From contig DAIOHQ010000053.1 in NCBI GenBank assembly GCA_036744635.1, positions 1-22,825 of the forward strand: a stretch of 22,825 nucleotides of DNA, written 5' to 3'. The notes below the pieces were generated by a model, which ran no database searches, was not told the origin of the DNA, and worked only from the letters and a program-made list of their open reading frames with translations. A program made the translations under genes and the position numbers. Positions within the stretch are counted from its first letter, which is position 1. Each line of letters begins with the position of its first letter. The DNA is from DAIOHQ01 sp036744635. Its GTDB lineage: Bacteria; Planctomycetota; Phycisphaerae; Tepidisphaerales; Tepidisphaeraceae. Positions 17,432 through 22,825 of the stretch are shown here, piece by piece.

Positions 17432-18918
17432 CCGCGCTCCTTCAGCACGTCGCGATAACGTGCATAGGCGCCATCCCAAGGTTTTGTCTCGCGCGGCTGA
17501 TAGGTCTTCACCGCAAAGCTCGCCCGCACCATGCGCCGGCCCGCCTCGATCGATGCAACCTGTCCCATCGCAATCGCCTGCACCAGCACGTTGCCGATGG
17601 CCGTCGCCTCCACCGGCCCGGCCACCACCGGCCGGGCGCAGGCGTCGGCGGTCATCTGGTTCAACAGCTCGTTCTGCGCGCCGCCGCCGAGGATGTGAAT
17701 CACCTCAAGGCGCCGGCCCAGCAGCGCCTCCAGCTCCTCCAGCGTTTTCCGATAGGTCAGGGCCAATGACTCCAGACAGGCGCGCACGGTCTGTGCTGGA
17801 TCGGCGGGAGCGGGTTGCCCACCCTGCTGGCAGAAGCGGGCGATCTTGTTCGGCATGTCGCCGGGGGCGAGAAAAGGCGCATGGCCGGGATTGAGCAGAC
17901 AGGTGAATGGCTTGGCCGCCGCCGCCATAGCTGTCAGCTCCCCATACGAATATTCGCGTCCCTCGCGCCCCCAAAACCGCCGACACTCCTGCACCAGCCA
18001 CAATCCCATGATGTTTTTCAGCAGCCGAATCGTCCCGCCAATGCCGATCTCGTTGCTGAAATTAAACTCCATCGCCCGCGGATTGATCAATGGCGCGGGC
18101 AGTTCAGCGCCCATCAGCGACCAGGTGCCGGAAGAGATGTAGCACCAGTCTTCCCGCGGCCGATCCAGCGGAGCGGCCGCCACGGCGCTGGCGGTATCGT
18201 GCGCGGCCGGTGCGATCACCGCGATGGCGGGCGCGCCGCATTCCTCCGCGACATCTTTCGCCAGCATCCCGATCCGCGTCCCCGGCGGCACGATCGGCGC
18301 GAACAGATCCGTCGGCAATGAAAATTCATTCAGCAGGTCCAGCGCCCATGTCCTGGTCCGCGGATCGAGCATCTGCGTCGTCGATGCGATGGACAACTCT
18401 GACCGCTTTTCGCCGGTGAACAGGTAGTTGAACAGATCGGGAATCATCAGCAGCGTGCCGGCCGACTCCAGCAATTTCGGCTGGGTTTCCCGCAGCGCCA
18501 GCAGTTGAAACAGCGTGTTGAGCACCATCATCTGCACGCCCGTGCGCTGGAAGATGCGCTCGCGGGCGACGATGGCAAACGCCCGCGGCATAATCCCATC
18601 GGTTCGCCGGTCGCGATAATGCACCGGATTGGAAAGCAGATCGCCATCGCGGTTGAGCAACCCAAAATCCACCCCCCAGGTATCCACCCCGATCGACGCC
18701 ACTTCCCCCCCGCCCGCGCCGGCGGCCTTGCGGACGGCAGTCTTCACCTCTTCCCACTGCCCCGGCAAATTCCAATGCAGCCGCCCCAGCATCCGCGCCG
18801 TCGGATTCAAAAACCGATGCACCTCCCGCAGCGCCAGCACCCCATCAGAAATAGTCCCCACCACCCCCCGCCCACTCTCCGCGCCGAGGTCCAGGGCAAG
18901 ATAGCCAGCATCACTCAT
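17428..18918 (-). CDS. rhaB: Rhamnulokinase (FGGY carbohydrate kinase)
   Basis: A 496-residue cytosolic kinase that phosphorylates L-rhamnulose (the family also accepts some other ketoses). N-terminal nucleotide-fold motif LDLGAESGRG (9-18), DTWGVDFGLL (79-88), HDTASAVAAAP with the likely catalytic base D241, SGTWSLMG (263-270) and the C-terminal GGGAQNELLNQ (411-421) match RhaB rather than glycerol or xylulose kinases. GGAG lies 8 nt before the ATG. It lies 35 bp downstream of a small membrane protein gene and overlaps the amidohydrolase by 4 nt. No rhamnose isomerase or aldolase is present in the window. Confidence 0.92.
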   Translation of the reverse strand: MSDAGYLALDLGAESGRGVVGTISDGVLALREVHRFLNPTARMLGRLHWNLPGQWEEVKTAVRKAAGAGGGEVASIGVDTWGVDFGLLNRDGDLLSNPVHYRDRRTDGIMPRAFAIVARERIFQRTGVQMMVLNTLFQLLALRETQPKLLESAGTLLMIPDLFNYLFTGEKRSELSIASTTQMLDPRTRTWALDLLNEFSLPTDLFAPIVPPGTRIGMLAKDVAEECGAPAIAVIAPAAHDTASAVAAAPLDRPREDWCYISSGTWSLMGAELPAPLINPRAMEFNFSNEIGIGGTIRLLKNIMGLWLVQECRRFWGREGREYSYGELTAMAAAAKPFTCLLNPGHAPFLAPGDMPNKIARFCQQGGQPAPADPAQTVRACLESLALTYRKTLEELEALLGRRLEVIHILGGGAQNELLNQMTADACARPVVAGPVEATAIGNVLVQAIAMGQVASIEAGRRMVRASFAVKTYQPRETKPWDGAYARYRDVLKERG

Positions 18919-18953
18919 CGATCATCTCCGAGGGACTCGTGCGACGGTTGGAA

Positions 18954-19277
18954 TCAGCGGAACAGTGGATTGTGCCCAAACCAGCCGACATCCGCGATGT
19001 TCTTCGCGAGCGCGAGCGACGCCACCACCACTACCGCCACAGCAAGAATGCGCCCCACCCCCGACGTCTGCCGCGCGTAGCCCCACCATGCCAATCCGGC
19101 GGTGGGTACAGTCGCAATGAAGCCCCAGATGTCAATGTACCCACAGATGCACATGAACGTCGGAATGGACACGGTTCCCCCAACTGCGGCCACGATTGAC
19201 TGCCACGCCAACGTGAAATCTCGAGCCGGCTTAAGACCATAGTCCAGCACCGGTGTCGGGGCAGTTGATCGTTGCAT
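18954..19277 (-). CDS. Small hydrophobic membrane protein, function unknown
   Basis: A 107-residue protein with about three membrane segments (roughly 25-47, 50-68 and 77-96) and Trp/Gly-rich loops. Not recognised. It is 35 bp upstream of rhaB on the same strand, so it may lead the rhaB-amidohydrolase operon; a role in sugar uptake would be a guess. The gene-free 19278-19452 interval separates it from divergent trpF and shows no clear promoter or attenuator. Confidence 0.6.
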   Translation of the reverse strand: MQRSTAPTPVLDYGLKPARDFTLAWQSIVAAVGGTVSIPTFMCICGYIDIWGFIATVPTAGLAWWGYARQTSGVGRILAVAVVVVASLALAKNIADVGWFGHNPLFR

Positions 19278-19452
19278 GATGTGGCCAATAATAACACGAT
19301 CGACTAGCCGCTCCTAACGCAGAATCGTGGGCCGCCGCTAGCTTGCGCCCTTGGCTGTGAAGAGGCAGCAGCAACGCCCGCCAAACTCCGCGTAATGCTC
19401 GATGGTAGTGTGGGCAGTTGTCACACCCCCAAGACCCCCGTAGCATCACATC

Positions 19453-20160
19453 GTGCAGCGCACCCGGATCAAGATCTGTGGCATTGCCCGCGTCGAGGAC
19501 GCGGTGGCGGCCGCGCGCTTCGGGGCGGATGCCATCGGCATGGTCTTTCACCCCCCGGTGGCGCGGAACGTGCCCCTGGAGCGGGCGCGGCAGATCATGG
19601 CCGCCCTCCCCGCCTTCGTCACCCCTGTCGGGCTGTTTGTGGATGCTGAGACGCGCCTGATCCTGGAGATCTGCGAGGAGCTTCGCCTGCGCCACGTGCA
19701 ACTGCACGGCCGGGAGACGCCGGAGCAGGTGGCCGAGCTGCGCGGCCTGGCGGTGATCAAGGCGCTGCCCGTCGATCCGGAGACATTCGCGGGTGAGTTG
19801 GCCAACTGGCGCGAGGCGATGGCATCGCCATCACTTAGTAATCTCAAGGCGTTGGTCCTGGAAACCGGCGGCACAAAGCAGGCCGGTGGCACCGGCATCG
19901 AAAACAACTGGGCCGTCATCGCCGAACATCAGCGCCGCGGCGACTTCGCCAGCCTGCCCCCCATCATCGCCGCCGGCGGCCTCAATCCGCACAACGTCGC
20001 ACAGGTCGTGCGCGCGCTGAACCCCTGGGCCGTCGACGTCTCCAGCGGCGTCGAGAGCTTCCTGGGACACAAATCACCGGAAAAAATCGAAGCGTTCGTC
20101 AGCGCCGTGCGCGGCGCCGATGCCGGCGATAGTAGGGTCGCGGGCGCTGGCGCGAGTTGA
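19453..20160 (+). CDS. trpF: Phosphoribosylanthranilate isomerase TrpF
   Basis: A 235-residue TIM-barrel enzyme of tryptophan synthesis converting phosphoribosylanthranilate to CdRP. KICG with catalytic Cys9, ADAIGMVFHPPVARNV, GLFVD, VQLHGRE, GGTG and the phosphate-binding IIAAGGLNP and DVSSGVE motifs are all present. The position of the catalytic aspartate (D126 in the Thermotoga enzyme, in LLDT) is Glu137 here (LVLETGGTKQAGGTG), and the usual FDW after GGTG is replaced by ENNW. The start is GTG, without a clear ribosome site. No other trp gene is in the window; the gene is solitary and convergent with the lipoprotein gene. The C-terminus carries a short Ala/Gly-rich tail. Confidence 0.92.
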   Translation: MQRTRIKICGIARVEDAVAAARFGADAIGMVFHPPVARNVPLERARQIMAALPAFVTPVGLFVDAETRLILEICEELRLRHVQLHGRETPEQVAELRGLAVIKALPVDPETFAGELANWREAMASPSLSNLKALVLETGGTKQAGGTGIENNWAVIAEHQRRGDFASLPPIIAAGGLNPHNVAQVVRALNPWAVDVSSGVESFLGHKSPEKIEAFVSAVRGADAGDSRVAGAGAS

Positions 20161-20175
20161 ACCCTCGCCACGCCA

Positions 20176-21054
20176 TCACTTCTGCCCCGCCTGCACATCT
20201 TCCCTGGCGTCCGGATCATCGGTGCGATAGGGCTTGGGCACCAGCAGCAGCACCTTCTCGAATTTCTCCGCCACCCCGTCATCGGTCAAAAACGCGGCCC
20301 CCACGCTGGTCTTGGAATCGATTTCCGGCGACGGCGCCACGATCAGGAAATGGCCCAGCGGCACATCCGCCTTCAAGTTGACGTCGAAGATGCGCTCGGG
20401 GTAGACAAAGGCGATCGACATTTCGTCTTCCCGCGGCGTGTACTCGATGCGCTGCCGCGTCGAGCGCACCGTCGGGCATAGCGTGATCCGCACATCCCCC
20501 GCCCGCCGCGGCACCGGCCCAAACGCCAGGCCGAAAAAGTTTTCGCAGTGGTCGAACGTGCGCCCGCACAAGACATTCGAGCGGTCAAAGTAGAAAATAT
20601 CCTGCGTCACCTGCTCCTTGCGCATCTGCAGCTCGATTCCCTTTTTTTCGCTGCCGATGAATTTGCTGCGCTGGGTCAGGCCGGGGTTCTTTTCCATCAC
20701 CTGCTTGAAAAAATCCCACTCGCGGTTGTCCGCCACCCCCACGCGCACGCCGTTCTTGTACAGGCCATCATAGCTCGCGACGTCCACCGCGTGCTCGTCC
20801 ACCCGCTTCCAGAATTCCTCATCCCGGCTCACGCTGCCCACCGGCACCGAAACACGATACACGTCCAGAAAAATCACCACCGGAACCGCCTGGGCTGCGT
20901 CCTTGGGATGATCGTCTTCGGGCACGGCCATCGCGGTGAGATGCGTCACGTCTCCCCCATCCGAAGCCTGCGTGGCCGGCGGCTTATAGGCGCAGCCCGC
21001 CACGAGAGCCGCCATTGCAGCACATGCAGTCATCGTCGCCGCCAACACCTTCAT
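20176..21054 (-). CDS. Predicted lipoprotein, 292 residues, function unknown
   Basis: The N-terminus MKVLAATMTACAAMAALVAGC ends in a lipobox (LVAG-C21), so the protein is probably lipid-anchored. The start at 21054 is supported by AGGA 6 nt upstream; the open frame further upstream runs into a repeat. The mature region is mixed alpha/beta (VPVVIFLDVYRVSVPVG, then FFKQVMEKNPGL, and a C-terminal GHFLIVAPSPEIDSK...FEKVLLLVPKP). No enzyme motif or named domain is recognised. It follows convergently on trpF (15-bp gap), and its upstream region is filled by palindromic repeats. Confidence 0.75.
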   Translation of the reverse strand: MKVLAATMTACAAMAALVAGCAYKPPATQASDGGDVTHLTAMAVPEDDHPKDAAQAVPVVIFLDVYRVSVPVGSVSRDEEFWKRVDEHAVDVASYDGLYKNGVRVGVADNREWDFFKQVMEKNPGLTQRSKFIGSEKKGIELQMRKEQVTQDIFYFDRSNVLCGRTFDHCENFFGLAFGPVPRRAGDVRITLCPTVRSTRQRIEYTPREDEMSIAFVYPERIFDVNLKADVPLGHFLIVAPSPEIDSKTSVGAAFLTDDGVAEKFEKVLLLVPKPYRTDDPDAREDVQAGQK

Positions 21055-21071
21055 GCAACGTCCTTTGACAG

Positions 21072-21167
21072 ACTGTTTCAAAAATCCTCTTCGGTGGGGC
21101 AGACATTCTTGTCTGCCACGGGACAATGCACTCATTGGCCCGTCCCTCTGCCGATTTCTGAAACAGT
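21072..21167. repeat. Composite palindromic repeat including GGCAGACA-type copy B
   Basis: Outer arms ACTGTTTCA (21072-21080) and TGAAACAGT (21159-21167) enclose copy B of the dispersed repeat (21093-21118: GGCAGACA, 4-nt loop, TGTCTGCC) and a second hairpin (21118-21143: ACGGG-CAAT pairing with ATTG-CCCGT). It lies directly upstream of the lipoprotein gene. Confidence 0.75.
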
Positions 21168-21181
21168 TTCTAATAACCGAT

Positions 21182-21265
21182 TGTCATCCTGAGGTACTCC
21201 GAAGGATCTGGCAATGATTGAAGATCCAGCCAGATTCTTCGGAGTACCTCAGTCTCAGAATGACA
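21182..21265. repeat. TGTCATCCTGAG-type hairpin repeat, copy 1
   Basis: The left arm (21182-21212) runs TGTCATCCTGAGG, TACTCCGAAGGATCTGGC; the right arm (21229-21265) is its imperfect reverse complement with a few-base insertion before TGACA. It lies downstream of argD and could act as its transcription end. A second copy is at 22664-22741. Confidence 0.8.
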
Positions 21266-21295
21266 GCAGGCGGCAGTCGCGGTCACTTGCCGCCC

Positions 21296-22480
21296 TCACG
21301 CGCCGGCGATCAACTCCATCAGCATGTCCAGCCCCGCATCCCAATCCGCCCTGCCAATACTGATCGGCGGCGCCAGGCGAATCACCTTCTGCGCCGTCAG
21401 GTTGATCACCAGCCCGCGCTCCAAAGCTCGTTCGACCAGCTTCTCCGGCGCGGCCTTCAACTCGATTCCCAACATCAGCCCCCGTCCGCGCACCTCCGCG
21501 ACCTTCTCCCTGATCGCCGCCGCATCGCGCAGCCGGCCAATCGCGTGTTCCCCCAGCGTAGCGGCATTTTCCAGCAGTTTTTCCCGCTCGATCACGTCGA
21601 AAATCGTCCGCGTCACCGCCATGCAGATCGCGTTGCCGCCCAGCGTCGAACCGTGCTTGCCCGGCCCAAACAGCTCCGCCCACTGCGGCTTGGCGAACAT
21701 GATTCCCACCGGCAACCCGCCGCCGGCCGCCTTTCCCAGCGTCATCACGTCCGGTTCCACCCCAAGATGCTGATGGGCAAACCAGCGCCCGGTGCGCCCG
21801 CAGCCGGTCCACACCTCGTCAAAAATTAACGTGAGCTGCCGCTGCGTGCACAGCTCGCGCACCCGCCTGGGATATTCCGGCGGGTAAAAATTGACCCCGC
21901 CTTCGCCCTGGATCGGCTCCATGAGGATGGCTGCGGTTTCCTCATCGACCGCCGCCAGCAGCGCATCGAAATTCCCCGGCTCCACCTGCACAAACCCCGG
22001 CACATCCGGGGCAAACCCCGTCCGCACCGCCGGATTTCCCGTGGCCGCGATCATCGCCAGCGTCCGGCCATGAAAACTTTTCTGCAGCGAAATGATCTTC
22101 CACCGCTTCTTCTCGCCGCCATAGAGCCGCGCCAGCTTACAGGCCGCCTCGTTGGCCTCCGCGCCGCTGTGACAGAAAAACGCCTGCCCGGCGAATGCAG
22201 TCTTGCTCAACCGCTCGGCCACCTCGATCTGCGGTTCGCTGTAGAACTGGTTCCCCACGTGCCACAGCTTGGCCGCCTGCTCGGCCGCGGCCGCCATCAG
22301 CGCCCGATGGCAATGCCCCAGAATCGCCCCGCCAAATCCGGCGAACAAATCCAAATAACGCTTCCCATCAGCATCCCACAGATGACACCCCTCCCCGCGC
22401 TCCATCACCACCGGCAGCCGCGCGTAGTTCTGCGTGAGCGCCCCCCTGCCCCGATCCAACCATTGCTGCATGTTCGCCAT
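21296..22480 (-). CDS. argD: Acetylornithine-type aminotransferase (class III, PLP)
   Basis: A 394-residue PLP enzyme; ArgD converts N-acetylglutamate semialdehyde to N-acetylornithine in arginine synthesis and often serves in lysine synthesis too. Seen: HSGAEANEAACKLAR (104-118), SFHGRT (135-140), MEPIQGEGG (187-195), FDEVWTGCGRTG (220-231, D221 contacting the pyridine nitrogen) and LGKAAGGGLPVG with Schiff-base Lys250. Length and motifs fit the ArgD branch, though ornithine or 4-aminobutyrate aminotransferases are similar. Other arg genes are absent from the window. A purine-rich AAAGGGA lies about 10 nt before the ATG. Repeats flank the gene on both sides. Confidence 0.88.
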   Translation of the reverse strand: MANMQQWLDRGRGALTQNYARLPVVMERGEGCHLWDADGKRYLDLFAGFGGAILGHCHRALMAAAAEQAAKLWHVGNQFYSEPQIEVAERLSKTAFAGQAFFCHSGAEANEAACKLARLYGGEKKRWKIISLQKSFHGRTLAMIAATGNPAVRTGFAPDVPGFVQVEPGNFDALLAAVDEETAAILMEPIQGEGGVNFYPPEYPRRVRELCTQRQLTLIFDEVWTGCGRTGRWFAHQHLGVEPDVMTLGKAAGGGLPVGIMFAKPQWAELFGPGKHGSTLGGNAICMAVTRTIFDVIEREKLLENAATLGEHAIGRLRDAAAIREKVAEVRGRGLMLGIELKAAPEKLVERALERGLVINLTAQKVIRLAPPISIGRADWDAGLDMLMELIAGA

Positions 22481-22538
22481 CGTGTTCTGTCCCTTTCGCC
22501 GAGGTTGCGTGACACTTCAGGAGGCCTTGCCTTGATTT

Positions 22539-22564
22539 GGTGGGGCAGACATTCTTGTCTGCCA
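22539..22564 (+). repeat. Dispersed GGCAGACA-type hairpin repeat, copy C
   Basis: Identical to copy B over 26 bp (GGTGGGGCAGACA, TTCT, TGTCTGCCA), upstream of argD. Confidence 0.85.
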
Positions 22565-22663
22565 TGCCTGTTTAGCCTGCTCGCTTGCGAGCAGCGGTAT
22601 TGCAGGCTGTATACTGAATTCTAAATAACCGTGCTCGATTCCGCGCCATTCATTGCCCATGCC

Positions 22664-22741
22664 TGTCATTCTGAGGTATTCCGAAGAATCTGGCTGGATC
22701 GACGTTCGGTGCCAGATCCTTCGGAGTACCTCAGGATAACA
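22664..22741. repeat. TGTCATCCTGAG-type hairpin repeat, copy 2
   Basis: The left arm 22664-22694 (TGTCATTCTGAGG, TATTCCGAAGAATCTGGC) pairs with 22711-22741. Same family as 21182-21265, with several transitions. The interval 22565-22663 shows no gene. Confidence 0.8.
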
Positions 22742-22770
22742 AATGGCGCTGGATTGCGCACGGCCATTTA

Positions 22771-22795
22771 GTGGGGCAGACATTCTTGTCTGTCA
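22771..22795 (+). repeat. Dispersed GGCAGACA-type hairpin repeat, copy D
   Basis: GTGGGGCAGACA, TTCT, TGTCTGTCA: one base differs from copies B and C in the right arm (a G-T pair in RNA). The rest of 22481-22825 carries no supportable gene. Confidence 0.82.
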
Positions 22796-22825
22796 TGGCT
22801 GGATGAGCGGCAGGTGTACTCACCT

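Noticed and set aside
16517..17458. A 313-codon plus-strand open frame
   Set aside because: Antisense to the amidohydrolase with intact metal-site motifs.
22517..22783. An 88-codon minus-strand frame
   Set aside because: It is made almost entirely of the dispersed hairpin repeats.

Overview
The window looks like high-GC chromosomal DNA from a member of the Planctomycetota, most likely Phycisphaerae-like. The grounds are a 23S-5S rRNA unit with no 16S beside it, a remnant of the H-X9-DG pseudopilin type, a small 'FEPFCVLVADGR' family protein, large lineage-specific HEAT and coiled-coil proteins, and many palindromic intergenic repeats. The phylum assignment is inference; no 16S gene is present to confirm it.

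Layout. 130-4137 (minus strand): a probable envelope-lipid cluster of pgsA, pgpA, uppP and a YacL-like PIN/TRAM membrane protein, preceded by a ParD/ParE-type toxin-antitoxin pair and a small conserved protein (4186-4425). 4494-6806 (plus): a 633-residue HEAT-repeat protein and a small membrane protein. 6792-7286: a 495-bp cassette with one four-helix-bundle (S23-type) gene between inverted arms made of octamer repeats; its ends supply the stop codons of both neighbours. 7280-8719 (minus): a membrane-anchored coiled-coil protein with a BRCT-like C-terminal segment. 9025-9144: a 120-bp palindromic element. 9163-13000 (minus): terminator, 5S, 23S, and a roughly 590-nt structured leader with boxA and its own strong promoter. 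13173-14912: a small Cys-containing membrane protein, a pseudopilin fragment and a secreted protein. 14939-15844: a solitary atpG. 15983-19277: a small membrane protein, then a minus-strand operon of small membrane protein, rhamnulokinase and amidohydrolase. 19453-20160: trpF with an altered catalytic position. 20176-21054: a lipoprotein. 21296-22480: an argD-like aminotransferase bracketed by two families of hairpin repeats.

How the genes work together. pgsA and pgpA perform consecutive steps to phosphatidylglycerol, and uppP recycles the undecaprenyl carrier. rhaB phosphorylates rhamnulose and its overlapping amidohydrolase partner probably acts in the same sugar metabolism. The most interesting locus is the S23 cassette at 6792-7286, which has the look of a small mobile unit. 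It is structurally reminiscent of 23S rRNA intervening sequences but lies outside rRNA; the 23S gene in this window is of ordinary length and has no insertion.
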